Positions 1-12,107 are shown, counted from the stretch's first letter. The stretch is DNA of 64,000 bases from Tethya wilhelma (GCA_964030475.1 CAXIPT010000001.1:20450778-20514777), one strand, 5' to 3'. The notes: generated by a model from the sequence alone, not told the origin. Numbers and translations are program-made.

Positions 1-40
<40 letters not shown>

Positions 41-1393
41 CACTTGTGGACAGGTGTCCATTCTCCCCTCCTAGTATCCATTATCTAAATCAAACGCACT
101 GCTGTAATTGTAGACCTTTTCAAGCAGAATTTAAAGAGATTCAGAAACCTACTTCAAACCTTTGTGGATTTTTGGTTGCCTCTAGCTACAAGTATCTGGT
201 CACCCAACAACACTAGCTTTGGTGTATTGGGTCTGTTCAGACACTCCTCAACATACCCACAAACATACACCAATGTGTAACCAAGGTCACTCAGCCTTGT
301 TGTGTTGGTTAGGTTTGAAATACCCTTCAAGCCTTTCTCATCTTTCTGTCCTTTTCTCTCTCTGAGTCTCTCCATACACAGTGAAAGATATAATACTTTT
401 TTTATATGGGAGGGTGGAATACGCATGTTTATTTAGCTTGGGCCTAAAGCTAGCTATGGAATTCTCATCGAGGTATTTCTTGAATTTTGTTTTTTTCCTC
501 AAAAATTCTCATACCCCAATCTATCTGCACTGAGCCACTGACATCAGAGTTATGTGCGTACAGTATACATTCATCATTCTATACTGTTGTAGCTACGACA
601 CTTGGAAAGAAATGATACACTAGCCACAGCAATTGACCACTGTTATTGAATTCCTGCGAGCAATGCCCTCACGTTGCGAGCTAGTAGCCCTCTTGAGAAA
701 TTTTATGACGTAATACATTTGAGTATTAGAATTACATATAGCACGCACATGTTTCAATTATCTTACAGCTGGTAATTATACCTGCCTGGCCACAATTATG
801 TGGATAGATTGACTTTTTGTGTGAGTGAGTGAATACCACAGTGTGTGCCTGAAAGTATTTGCACTTTGTTGTAAACGTGTTAGGGTTCATAGCTGCTTAT
901 GGCAAAGTGAGCAATTAATGACCAATTAGGTAACTCCATTGTTGTGTAGCCTCGAGTGCTAGTGGGATTTGAAAGATGAGATTGGACACCGATGAATCTC
1001 TAATTGATTGTTTGTGACCTTTGTACCCTCAGAGTATTGGCTTGAGTATTGTCACAGGTGCTGGTAGATTTTAGTGGATAAACATGTTTGTTCTTTCTGA
1101 TAATGCACCGTATATAATATTATGCATGCACTCTTGTATAATCTAGATCTTTTAAGTTGTAGGTTTAACGGTTGTTGTTATTGCATTGTTTTGAGCTTTA
1201 CCAAAATGAGTGAATAGACATAATACACTAATGAGGAGAGGTACATTTATCTTTGCTGACTCAGGATAGTGATTGTAAAATTTGCACTTTTAAAGTTTTC
1301 CTAATTTTATTTTATGTACACTTGCATTTTTCCCTTCCACCATTGTTGGTTCCATGTCCCACCCCTTGACCACACCCCTCTTGTCTCTTGCAG
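1..1393. other. Non-coding DNA ahead of the first MAST exon
   Basis: It opens with a TC dinucleotide repeat (1-37) and is then AT-rich, with no exon that I recognise. It is probably the intron preceding the exon at 1394, since that exon starts after a clean CAG acceptor and encodes the middle of a protein. The 273-nt minus-strand open frame at 154-426 has no family resemblance that I can see. Confidence 0.6.
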
Positions 1394-2686
1394 CTCCTGA
1401 CTTCAAGCGGCAGTCCTCTGGTGCTGTGTTGCTGTCTCAGCCGTCAGAGCAGGCACAGCCTTCCAAGGACGACTTCCAAGTGGTCAAACTCATCAGCAAT
1501 GGAGCCTACGGGTGAGTCTATATAGCACTTGCACATACAAAGAGGCTATAAGTAGGTACAGTAGATATGTAATAGAACAGTTAATATTGGAGAGAATGCC
1601 CTTGTAGACAGTCAAGCCAAGAAATATGGTATTATTATATAGCTTATCGCTCTGGTCACTCTTACATTTAACTGATGAGTGTGAACTAAGTTGGAATTGC
1701 ATTTTGGGGGGACTATATATCTATCTATTGTGTATTGGGTAAAGGGTCACCACACTTCCAAGTACGTTATACTGTACTAAGCTATTTCCCCAACCCACCC
1801 ACTCACCTACCCCAGTGCGGTGTATCTTGTCCGCCACAAGGAGACGCGACGAAGGTTTGCCATGAAGAAGGTGAGCAAACACCGCATGGTGATGAAGAAA
1901 CAAGTCCAACAGGTGTTCTACGAGAGAGACATCCTCACTTTCGCCGAGAACCCCTTCGTCGTGGGACTGTGGTGCACCTTCCAGACTAAGGTGAGAGAGA
2001 GAGAGAGTGCATGTGTACCTCTGTAGCATGTTCAGAATGGGTTATAGAAGATTGGCTGTTTGCTGGATCAGGAATGGTACAAAGTGATGGCTCAAGTGAA
2101 AAATTCTTACAATTTTAAAAGTATCTAGCTACTGTACCTTTCCAGTGTCTCCTCAGTCACCTGTACTATTGGTCAAATTTGTACAGTGTACATAGTATTA
2201 TACAATCTATGTTGTATGGGAGCTTGTGAAGCTTTTTTTTATCTTGTAATTTTCTTTCGCTCACACAGCACCATCTCTACATGGTCATGGAGTACGTCGA
2301 GGGTGGAGATCTGGCCACTCTTCTCAAGAACGTCAGCTGTCTTCCTCTGGACATGGCTCGCATGTACTTCTCAGAGACGGTCCTCGCTCTGGAATACATC
2401 CACAACTGTGGCATCATCCACCGGGATCTTAAACCAGACAAGTGAGCAAAGCTGTAGCTTTGATGGATTAGCATTCAGTTGTATCACTCACCCCCTTTGG
2501 TTTTTGGTTTGTAGCTATTGATGTTGAAATTTCCTCTTTTTTACTGAAAATGTTTATAATTTCTTAGAATGAGTTGTTTTGAAATTGTGTTGTTATGTTT
2601 TTGGTTTGTTTCTCTTTCTTTCTTCAGCTTGTTGATAACATCTGAAGGTCATATTAAACTGACTGACTGTGTGTGTGTCACTGTGT

Positions 2687-2764
<78 letters not shown>

Positions 2765-4616
2765 CTGTGATTCATTCCCTCTCTATTCTCTCCGCCACTA
2801 CCCCCACTTGCAGAGAACCTGGTGGTCAATTGGCCTGAGGGTGATGAAGACGACATCCCACAGGAGGGAAAGGAGATCGTTGAGCAGCTATTGTGTCACG
2901 ACCCAACCTACAGACTGGGCTCCACCACCATGGGAGGTAAGGCAGGCAGCTAGTGTCTTGTGTGCAGTAAGATTACAGCTTGGATCACAAAGCTGCTTAT
3001 TTTATCTTACTTTTTTTAAGTAATGTACAAAGTATAGTCTCAGTCCTGTGTTATAATATTTATGTGGAAATAGCTGACGTATTCGATTATCACATCTTAC
3101 GTGATCTTATAGTTTTGTTGAATGTAATTTTCAAGTTAGTGGGAGAATACTAATGTTGTGTGTACCAGTTAGCCATAAGTATAATGTAATATGTATGAGT
3201 GTATTTCAATGTGTTTCTCTCTCTCTCTGTTAGGAGTGGCCTCTGTGAAGGAGCATCCGTTCTTTGACGAGTTGGACTGGACTAGTCTGCTGAGGAAGAA
3301 GGCAGAGTTTGTCCCCAACCTGGAGGGAGAGGAGGACACCAGCTACTTCGACAGTGAGTACAGACATAGATAAAATAGACTAGCCCATGGAGAAGAGACC
3401 AGTGTGTGTTTGTGGTGTGATAGTAATGTACCAATGTGTAGAGAATGAGTGAAACATTGTTAGCAATAGACTTACACTTCTGAATGCGATATGAATGGTC
3501 CTAAAGTATGAGTTGTGATTGCCATAGTTTAGTATTAAATTTAGTTGGAAAGACTCATGCACCTACAGGTTTACCAAGCTTTGTTCTTTTCCTATTCCAG
3601 CTCGCTCCGATCGCTACTCCCATGAATTTGTCAGCGATGAAGAAGATGGAGATGACGAAGCATTCCAAGAACATTTTGTCAACTACAGCTCCATGTCCCC
3701 GCGGTTCTCCACCCTCCTCAGCGAGCATGAGTCCCCCTGCGAGAGCCTCAAGGGAACGCCGAAAATAATTGTGGAACCGAAACACGAGAAACGGGATTCT
3801 GGAATTGCCGGAATCGAAGAGCCGTCCCATTCCGATACCATTAAGATATTGACTGACACCAAGAAGGCTCTATTGAGTCACAGCGACACGGAGTCTAGTT
3901 TGGGAACAGATCCCGGTAAGGAGGGAGAGACAGGGGACCAGGAGACGGAGGGGGAGACCACGGAGGAGGACGAGGCCGAGGGGATGGTGTCCAGGATTGA
4001 TGAGGTACGACCGGTGCGAGTGTGGGTGTGTGGGTGTGTGAGTGTGTGGGTGGTTCATTTTGTGCAAGTTTTGTAGTTGTACTTTTGCCTCCAAATCTAC
4101 ACTGTGCACACATACACTGCACACTAGTTAAAGGTTGATTCAAGCTTTACAAAAGAATTAACAAGTCCCTGTCAGTACATGTATATACCCACACAGCAAT
4201 GAGCCTGCTCTGTTTAGAGTCCAGTTTCATTTACTTAAATAGTCATATGGATTATCGAATGAGACATATAGTTCACAAGATTGCGTACATGCATACCCAC
4301 CTCTCCTCCTTTCCTTGCCACAGCTCTCTGGAGAAGAAGATGAAGAGACAGTGGAACCTTACAAGAAGCCTGTTGACACGAAACAGATACCTAAGATCAC
4401 CTCACCAACCCAGTACACGCCTCCTTCGCTACGTAGGAAGGGGTCCAACACCTTCTCCCCTCCCCAGGCCTCCGAACCCCTCTTCTCCCCCCTGCTGAGC
4501 TCGGCAGCCGCTGGAGCTCTTGCCAGGAGGAAGGTGGCTAGAGCGGAGGATATCTCCAAGTTGACTATCAAACCTGGCAGTGCCGAACTGGATATAACTG
4601 TGTCCCCTCCAACACC

Positions 4617-4662
<46 letters not shown>

Positions 4663-5585
4663 TAGTGCATAACTGCAAATTTTTGCACAGTTCGCAATTT
4701 TTTTGGCTGCTTTCACGATCTCAATGATCTGGTTGTATCAATAAAAATCCCCGAAATTTCTAGCACATATAATTTTGGTAATTATGCTTCCAGTTTGCAA
4801 ATGATTCTTGCTAAATTGACCAATGCCATGAAAATTTGAACGAGCAAAATATTTCCACATAATTTATGGTATTATGCATATCTATTATCTATTCAGTTTT
4901 GTATGGAACTCATGCATGCTTATTTTATTTTCAATTCTGTCTCGATTTCTCCCCCCAAAACTCTAGGCCACCAGAGGGTAGTATGTGACCAATATGTTGT
5001 TAACGGAGGTAGGCATGATGGGCTACTAGTTACTATGTACATGTAGAGATATCTTCTCTGATGGAACCTATGAACATAACTTTTTATCCTAACTCTGCTC
5101 ATTTTATCATAATGTATTACTATGCCATTATTATGTGCTTCAAACCATACCCACACACACACACTGTTATGTTCTCAGGCTTTCAAGACAGCTCCTCCAG
5201 TAGTGGTGTAGTTGAACAGAGTCCACTGAGTAGCCCTCGCAACTCCATGGTGGCCAGTCCCATCACTGTCAAGAGAGGGCCCAAGGGGTATGGAATGACA
5301 CTCAAGTCAGTACGAGTGTACATTGGAGACACACACGACTACAGAATACACCATATTATTGAGGTATGCATTTTTTTCATGTATATTTTATATATTATCA
5401 TGGTGTATACCAAGCGGGATGAATACTGAAAGGATCCTATTGTATCTATGTGAAATTGATAGACTAAAAAACTTTAAGCCATCATGCAATCCATAGTAGA
5501 ATTGTGCATGTGAAGTTAGAAAATCTATGTTTCAATCACATTTCTGTACACATGTGTTTATTTACAAGAAAATTATACTATTTGG

Positions 5586-5628
<43 letters not shown>

Positions 5629-6248
5629 CCTCCCTCTCTCTCTCCCTCTCTCCAGACGGTAGACAAGCAAGGTCCATCGTGGGCTGCTGGTCTAAGACCA
5701 GACCACCTCGTCACTCACATCAACGGGGAATCCATCACCGGCCTTCAACACGTCCAAGTCATGCAACTCATGATAGAGAAAAAGAACTCAACCATCGTCG
5801 TGAGTACCATCCCTCTTGAACAGACCAGCATACGAAAGGACTCTAGAAAGAGAGCACCGTCGCTCGGACATCGCGTGGGGAAACTCTTTCGTCATCGGTC
5901 CAGTGGGAGTGGCAAGGTGAAAAAGAGACCGTCCTTCTTTAATAGGTTTCGAAGCAAAGACAAAGGTAAACCCCAGTTTGAAAGCCCCGGGCATTCTTCC
6001 AGTGGAACACCCTCACCAAAGTTACCCTCTTCTCCACACCGATCGGAACCGTTTAAAGCTCGAATTCACAAGATCATCAAACCCGATCATCGGAGACGCA
6101 AGCACACCCCCGTGTCCCCGTTGGCACGTTCCACATCCCCTGTAGCCCTCTCCCACGTCATCACGCCAAACTCCTCCCCACCGGGATCGATGCAGAACCT
6201 CAGCAATGCCACACCCCCCAATTCCCCTCCGAACCAGTCAAGACGGCC
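1394..6248 (+). CDS. MAST: MAST-type microtubule-associated Ser/Thr kinase with PDZ domain (partial, gapped)
   Basis: Exons read at 1394-1511, 1816-1990, 2269-2441, 2628-about 2667, 2814-2937, 3234-3353, 3601-4004, 4324-4618, 5179-5363 and 5656-6248; splice phases agree except across the gap noted here. The kinase part shows the glycine loop ([19 protein letters not shown]), the AMKK lysine, the VMEYVEGGD hinge and HRDLKPDN. The AGC tail ends in DDTSYFD then TRSDRY, a MAST hallmark. A PDZ domain follows ([16 protein letters not shown], then [14 protein letters not shown]), and a basic Ser/Pro-rich tail. MAST kinases bind microtubules and scaffold PTEN-like partners through the PDZ. Missing: about 90 residues from the DFG motif through the APE motif to just before NWPEG, where the sequence runs into a GT repeat. 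The N-terminal exons lie left of the window and the C-terminus stops at the n at 6249. Family assignment is very safe; which MAST paralogue is not resolved. Confidence 0.93.
2667..2763. repeat. GT microsatellite replacing MAST activation-segment exon(s)
   Basis: A nearly pure GT run follows directly after the codons for HIKLTD, where DFG should come. The next exon starts well past the APE motif. Two GT repeats flanking the lost exon(s) may have been merged by the assembler. Confidence 0.85.
5590..5655. repeat. TC-rich microsatellite as polypyrimidine tract
   Basis: TC and TCCC repeats end in the CAG acceptor of the second PDZ exon of the MAST gene, so the microsatellite serves as its polypyrimidine tract. 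Confidence 0.8.
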
Positions 6249-6249
6249 N

Positions 6250-8028
6250 CCCGAGATGAAGCATTCGTGTCATGACGGTCGACAAGTCGTATGCTGGACC
6301 TGAAATATTCCCAGAATGATGGTCGCTGCTGATTGTGTCCGGCCAGAATTGATGCTCTGCACAAATTTCGCTGGTAGCCCACGAAAAGCTACCCTGTCCA
6401 TGGCCTATGTCATGAAGGACACCTCTCTCTCGTGAGGCAAGCACAGAGGGGTGGAGGGAAGGGGGCATGGTGGACTTATCCACAATGCTTGAGACAAATC
6501 CGTGCATCATGTGAGTGCGAATGTCCCCCTTTACCATGCTGCCAGGTACAGTCAGTTGGTTGGGATCTGAGGGTGTGTGTATGTATGGTGGGTGTATACA
6601 ATTGATTCAACGCTTTGAACTAGCCTTGTGCCCAGGCTCCTCCGTCGCGAAGTCTCGTTCCCAGGCTCCCTCTCTGGAAATGAAAAGGAGTACTTGAACT
6701 CGTGGAGAGAGATAGGAAGCCTGGGAACGAGGCTAGGAGCTGCATGGTCACACAGTACATTAGTTGCTAGTAAATCTAACACCATGCAAAATGTCATGTA
6801 TTCTGATTATTTATTGTATTGAGTTAGCAATGGCAATTTTGACTATGTCACAGCTAAAAAAGTTGCTTACCCTTTGAGTCCTCAACTGGTATGGTTGAAA
6901 AGGTGTGGTGGACCATCAGGGGAAGTTTGCACTGCTTAGTGGTAGAGAGAGCTCTCCTGCAAAATCATACATCACTTGTTGACAAACAATAGTATAATAT
7001 AGCCATTGTGTAGAACAGTGGCAACCTATGTACGCCCTAGCTCTTTTTTTTTTCTGGTATGTTTTTCCTGGTATGTTGAAATCAATCTATACACTATAAT
7101 TATTGTAGACAAAAGTGAAGTCTATCGAGCTAGACCCCCTCCCCACCCCGGATCATCTTGTCTCATGTCTCATATCAGGGGTAGGAAAAAATCTCCCAAT
7201 CACAGATCAAGGGTAGAAAAAACAGTCTATTTTCCTACCTGTCTCAGATCAGGTGTTAAAATTAAAAGAGGGCCACCTACGTGTATATATAGCTCATTGA
7301 CAATATTACTGATGATTGATGGTACACAGTGACTCACACACCTGTAAGCTTCAGTCTCATTCTTTCCATTGTTTGAAATACTGGCATCAAGACGAATCTT
7401 CACTCCAACAATGACATCAGGGTGCCTCGCAATACAGTCCAGACACTCCTGCACATTCACATCCTCCAAATCATTTATCTCTCCAACCAATCCTGAGTAA
7501 ATATCACAAAATTGTTCTTAAAACGAATTAATCTTGCAAAGTCAGCCCTTCACACCTGCACCTTCATCTGAAGCACACCCAGCTCCCTCCAGTCCAATCC
7601 TTGAAACATGAAGCAAGTAAAAGATACGGATTTTCCGGGACTTGGAGTAGCTTAAAGATGCTTCAAAATTTCCAGCACCTAAATAAATCATACACTGTGT
7701 GTGGTTCTGAATAATTCAGCCAATGTTTTTCTGCAATACCTGCACTTCCAGCATCTACCACTGTAGTGACCCCCCTCTTCAAACACCACTCATCGGGGTC
7801 CACTCCAAGGATGGTGCCCCCGGGGAAGCAATTAACATGCACATGCATGTCCACAAGTCCAGGACACACCACGCAACCGGAAGCATCAAATAATTGAGCT
7901 CCTTCAGGCAGTGGAAGGTCTTCTCCAACTTTAGCTATCTTGTCTCCCTCGATGAGCACATCACAGGGACTCTTATCCAGCTCGTTGCTTGGGTCAATGA
8001 CACGTCCTCCCTTTAGCAAAACAGCCAT
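6250..8028 (-). CDS. Metal-dependent amidohydrolase (deacetylase-like), copy 1, C-terminus cut at n
   Basis: Exons (from the start): 7740-8028, 7562-7678, 7342-7492, 6871-6956, 6250-6566. All phases match those of the complete copy at 9965-12107, which it resembles closely. It begins MAVLLKGGRVIDPSNELD and carries the amidohydrolase metal motif in VDMHVHVNCFPGG; copy 2 lacks the extra VN here. The frame stays open to the n at 6249, where the sequence jumps to the MAST gene. About 99 C-terminal residues present in copy 2 are therefore missing. It belongs to the amidohydrolase group annotated in bacteria as Atu3266/EF_0837-type deacetylases; the substrate is unknown. Its start codon lies 118 bp from the divergent kinase start at 8147. 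Whether it is a second gene or an alternative haplotype of copy 2 cannot be told from sequence alone. Confidence 0.75.
6623..6742. mobile_element. MITE-like inverted-repeat insertion in amidohydrolase copy 1 intron
   Basis: Begins TAGCCTTGTGCCCAGGCTC and ends with the inverse GAGCCTGGGAACGAGGCTA after a step of about 85 bp. It appears to be a deletion hybrid of the two adjacent elements found in the equivalent intron of copy 2 (10651-10736 and 10752-10855). Confidence 0.7.
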
Positions 8029-8146
8029 CTTCAAGATCCTCCAGTAGCAAGCCACGCCTGTAATCATGTGAACATTGTGATAGTGGGAGGGGCAAAATTC
8101 ATGCAAGCTTTTTTCTTTTTCAGCCTGGCTGTGGACAAAGAAACAA
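8029..8146. promoter_or_regulatory. Divergent promoter interval, copy 1
   Basis: 118 bp separate the amidohydrolase ATG (-) from the kinase ATG (+). It shares AGCAAGCCACGCCT and a GGGAGGGGC box with the equivalent 141-bp interval of copy 2. A TTTTCTTTTTCAG just before the kinase start could alternatively be a splice acceptor. The promoter role is inferred from geometry. Confidence 0.45.
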
Positions 8147-8940
8147 ATGGCTCGCCTGCGTTCTTTTCGCTACAGAAACTTCATCATTCTGAAAGACCAG
8201 ACTCTTGGTCATGGTTCCTATGGAGCTGTCTACAAGGCTAAATGTGACCAGCTAACGTGTGCTGCTAAAGTTCTCCATCCCACCATTGTGGACTCCTATG
8301 ACCCTGGATCTGAGAGGATTCTACAAAGGTTTCAACAAGAATGTGACTTTCTCAACCAAATACGTCATCCCCACATAGTGCAATATCTTAGAGTGTGCAG
8401 GGACTGATTCCAACCTACCGGCACTCTTGATGGAACTACTAGACAGTAATTTGACCAAAATGCTCGAACACTCCCCACACCCGATCTCCTACCACATTCA
8501 GGTAGACCTCTGCCACCACGTTGCACTAGCCATTATACCTATCTCCATTCCAATGGCATTGTTCATCGTGACTTGTCTGGAAACAACGTGCTGGTAGTTG
8601 CCGGAAGATTAGCCAAAGTGACTGATTTTGGAATGTCTAGAATTGTTGGTACTCAGCGCCACTTAACACCACTTACCCTGTGCCCAGGGACACTGGCATA
8701 CATGTTTCCAGAGTCACTCATAGAGCCACCTCGATATACAGAGAAGCTAGACGTCTTTTCTCAAGGCGTGATCATAATCTAGGTGTGTACACGACAGTTT
8801 CCAGACCCTGGACCAGCAATAAAAGAAGTAGAGGAGTTGCGATCTCCAACAGGAACAGTACAGGTCCCAGTTCTTGAGCCAGAATGCAGAAAGAATCATA
8901 TTGATTTGATCGATCCAACCCACCTGCCCATTCCTACACT
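8147..8940 (+). pseudogene. Degenerate TKL-like kinase, copy 1 of the kinase-Kelch gene
   Basis: It starts MARLRSFRYRNFIILKDQTL and matches the intact kinase at 12249. The GHGSYG loop and AAK lysine are intact. Two bases are missing near 8404, giving a stop straight after VCRD. Two extra bases near 8535 restore the frame, after which HRDLSGNN and TDFGMSR are readable. A TAG near 8780 then interrupts the frame where copy 2 reads IMIQLCT, and SPES has become FPES. Similarity ends near 8935 at DPTH; the coiled coil and Kelch part are absent. Mostly single-base lesions, so sequencing error in a poorly assembled copy is an alternative to real decay. Confidence 0.75.
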
Positions 8941-9009
8941 ACTTATTTTTTTGAAATTTTTACTACTTGTTATGATATAGTGTCCGTGCATGCATGTAAA
9001 CTAATTTTA

Positions 9010-9656
9010 TAGGTGCCCATGGATGTCTAGATCAGATACTTGAAAACAGCACTCCGTTTCGTGAGAGAATCATAGTCAATTATACACCAAACACCAAACG
9101 AGTCACACATTAGTGCCACTGTCATTGGAGCATAGTAACTATTCCTTAATAATATTGTTTTGCAGGTGGCAATATTCTCTGTGATTCGACTGGCCACGCA
9201 CAGAATCCATATAGGAGATTTTGGTGCATGTGCTACTCTTGCTGCTCACACTACCGGGCCAGAAGAATTTCAAAAGATGGAAGGAACCCTACCATTCATG
9301 GCTCCTGAGGTCGTTCATCAGGGAAAGGATGAATTCAACAAGCTTACAGGCTACAGACGAAAATGTGATGTTTGGACTTATAACTATATAGTTATAAGTG
9401 TAAATTGTGTATGTTCTTCCTCTATATATTTTTACCATATATGGTAATAATATCTATTGCTACACTTTCCATAATAATATTGTTATTAATAACTGCATTA
9501 TCCTCCTATAGATTGGTTCAACAAAGGAGCCTCCTCCTATGCCTACCTTTTCTGATCCCTCTCTCAAGGATTTCACTAGGTGCTGTTTGAAGGTGAGGCC
9601 TAAGGACAGGGCAACCTCTTCACAACTGATGGAGCATCAACTAATGAAGGACAAGT
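9010..9656 (+). pseudogene. MAP3K-like kinase fragment, broken
   Basis: Separate kinase pieces in order: 9012-9080 reads GCLDQILENSTPFRERIIVNYT (hinge to helix E); 9165-9200 reads GGNILCDSTG (after HRD); a one-base frame change leads to HIGDFGACATLAAH and EGTLPFMAPEVV (9190-9380); after an intron-like gap 9512-9656 reads EPPPMPTFSDPSLKDFTRCC and KVRPKDRATSSQLMEH. The GDFGA and GTPxxMAPE-like patterns and the C-terminal helix are typical of MEKK/MAP3K kinases, different from the TKL-like kinase beside it. No N-lobe or HRD is visible and the F-helix region is interrupted after CDVWT. It probably is a third, decayed kinase or a displaced fragment. Confidence 0.6.
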
Positions 9657-9964
9657 AAGTGCCTTTCAATTCATATTACACAGATTTTGTTTGAACCTAT
9701 TAAGTTTTATATACACAGATTAAAACTTAGCTAGTGTTTTAATGGTCCATGCATAATAATTATTGGAGTGATCTTTTTTGTACTTTTCCCCCACATTTAA
9801 TTTTGTTTACTGTTTTGTGGGTTTTTTTTGTCAGATTAGACTACCTCCAAGTGCATGGTTTTTTTAAATCTATATTTAGTACTTATATATAGTATGATGT
9901 AATAAAATTTGCTGTAATAATATTAATTTTGTAAATAATTTTTTAACATTATAACAAAAACAAA
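9657..9964. other. AT-rich spacer
   Basis: AT-rich DNA between the kinase fragment and the end of amidohydrolase copy 2; I see no coding or structured signal. Confidence 0.6.
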
Positions 9965-12107
9965 CTATTTCTTCTGCCAACTATTAACCCGATCCAGACT
10001 GTTTTTGAGGTAGTCTTTGTCAGTGTTCGGCCATTCTGCCCACGGCTGTTCCCTGATCTCAATCCTCTCTCCACCCTTCCACACGGCGACCGGTTGGAAT
10101 CGTCTAGTGATCTTCCTCGTGACCATAAGGCAGTCCTCCAACATCACGTCGCAGTCGGACACTCTCAGGACGGTCACATCTGCCCCTCGTCCTGGGGACA
10201 GGGAACCAATTTCCCCCTCTCTTCGTATAGCTCTTGCCGGCGTGACGGTGACTGCTTTAATGATCTCATAGAGTGGCATCCCGAGATGGAGCATTCGCGT
10301 CATGACGGTCGACAAGTCGTATGCTGGACCTGAAATATTCCCAGAATGATGGTCGCTGCTGATTGTGTCCGGCCAGAATTGATGCTTAGCACAAATTTCA
10401 CTGGTAGCCCATGAAAAGCTTCCCTGCCCATGGCCAATGTCGTGAAGGACACCTCTCTCTCGTGAGGCTAGCACAGAGGGGTGGAGAGAAGGGGGCGTGG
10501 TGGACTTATCCACAATGCTTGAGACAAATCCGTGCATCATGTGAGTGCGAATGTCCCCCTTTACCATGCTGCCAGGTACAGTCAGTTGATTGGGATCTGA
10601 GGGTGTGTGTATGTATGGTGGGTGTATACAATTGATTCAACGCTTTGAACTAGCCTTGTTCCCTGGCTCCTCCTTTGCGAATATTCCTTATTTTCGAAGA
10701 AAATATTCGCGAAGGAGGAGCCTGGGAACGAGGCTAGCATTGGGAGTTGGTTAGTCTCATTCCCAGGCTTTCTCTCTGGAAATGAAAAGGAGTACATGTA
10801 CTTGGCCATGAACTCATGGAGAGGGAGAGGGAGAGGGAGCCTGGGAATGAGGCTAGGAGCTGGTCACACAGTACATTGGTTGCTAATACCATGCAAAATG
10901 TCATGTAATCTGATTATTTATTGTGTTGAGTTAGCAATGGCAATTTTGACTATGTCACAGCTAACAAAAAGGTGCTTACCCTTTGAGTCCTCAACTGGTA
11001 TAGTTGAAAAGGTGTGGTGGACCATCAGGGGAAGTTTGCACTGCTTAACAGTAGAGAGAGCTCTCCTACAAAATCATACATCACTTGTTGACAAACAATA
11101 GTATATAGCCAGTGCATAGAACAGTGGCAACCTATGTACATGCTAGCTCTTTTTTTTTGGTATGTTAAAATCAATCTATACACTATTTTAGACAGAAGTG
11201 AATTCTATCAAGCTAGACCCCTACCCCACTCCTAATCACCCTGTCTCATGTCTCATTATATCAGGGGTAGGGAATAAAAATTATCTCTCAATCACAAATC
11301 AGGGGCAGAAAAAACAGTCTATCTTCCTACCTGTCTCAGATCAGGGGTAATCATTAAAAGAGGGCCACCTACGTATATTATAGCTCAATATTATGATGAT
11401 AGTACATAGGGACTCACACACCTGTACGCTTCAGTCTCGTTCTTTCCATTGTTTGAAATACTGGCATCAAGACGAATCTTCACTCCAACAATGACATCAG
11501 GGTGCCTCGCAATACAGTCCAGACACTCCTGCACATTCACATCCTCCAAATCATTTATCTCTCCCACCAATCCTGAGTAAATATCACAAATTGTTCTTAA
11601 AACGAATTAATCTTGCAAAGTCAGCCCTTCACACCTGCACCTTCATCTGAAGCACACCCAGCTCCTTCCAGTCCAATCCTTGAAACATGAAGCAAGTAAA
11701 AGATACGGATTTTCCGGGACTTGGAGTAGCTCAAAAATGATTCAAAATTTCCAGCACCTAAATAAATCATACACTGTCACTGTGTGTGGTTCTTAATTAT
11801 TGAGCCTATGTTTTTCTGCAATACCTGCACTTCCAGCATCTACCACTGTAGTGACCCCCCTCTTCAAACACCACTCATCGGGGTCCACCCCCAGGATGGT
11901 GCCCCCGGGGAAGCAATGAACATGCATGTCCACAAGTCCAGGACACACCAAGCAATCGGAAGCATCAAATAATTGAGCTCCTTCAGGCAGTGGAAGGTCT
12001 TCTCCAACTTTAGCTATCTTGCCTCCCTCTATGAGCACATCACAGGGACTCTTATCGAGCTCGTTGCTTGGGTCAATGACACGTCCTCCCTTTAGCAAAA
12101 CAGCCAT
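9965..12107 (-). CDS. Metal-dependent amidohydrolase (deacetylase-like), copy 2, complete
   Basis: Five exons: 11825-12107, 11641-11757, 11422-11572, 10980-11065, 9965-10596; total 1,269 nt, 422 residues, all phases consistent. The ATG is 12107; the longer frame upstream begins with TTG. Features: N-terminal beta segment (VLLKGGRVIDPSNELD), metal ligands His62 and His64 in VDMHVHCFPGG, the segment DEWCLKRGVTTVVDAGSAG, RIGLEGAG, a HHTF histidine pair (LPLMVHHTFSTIP), THMMHGF, and the late acidic/His motif ISSDHHSG, then GSLSPGRGADVTVL near the C-terminus. This is the order of the amidohydrolase superfamily, closest to the group called deacetylase Atu3266/EF_0837 in bacteria. Acyl-amino-acid or cyclic amide hydrolysis is likely, but the substrate is unknown. 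It is divergent from the kinase-Kelch gene with 141 bp between starts. Confidence 0.88.
10651..10736. mobile_element. Hairpin MITE in amidohydrolase intron
   Basis: An 86-bp near-perfect palindrome whose arms start TAGCCTTGTTCCCTGGCTCC and end with the inverse GGAGCCTGGGAACGAGGCTA, around a GCGAATATT core. No target duplication is obvious. Same family as 10752-10855 and 25436-25509. Confidence 0.75.
10752..10855. mobile_element. MITE with 9-bp target duplication
   Basis: 104-bp element with ends TAGTCTCATTCCCAGGC and GCCTGGGAATGAGGCTA. It is flanked by GGAGTTGGT (10743-10751) and GGAGCTGGT (10856-10864), a 9-bp target duplication with one mismatch, as expected for Mutator-type transposition. 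Confidence 0.75.

Noticed and set aside
154..426. 90-codon minus-strand frame
   Set aside because: No family resemblance, low-complexity charged stretch, and it lies in the presumed intron before the first MAST exon.
2569..3023. Cys-Val and Thr-His repeat proteins
   Set aside because: They are translations of a GT/AC microsatellite; the same holds at 16646, 21082, 21501, 23623, 43908 and similar places.
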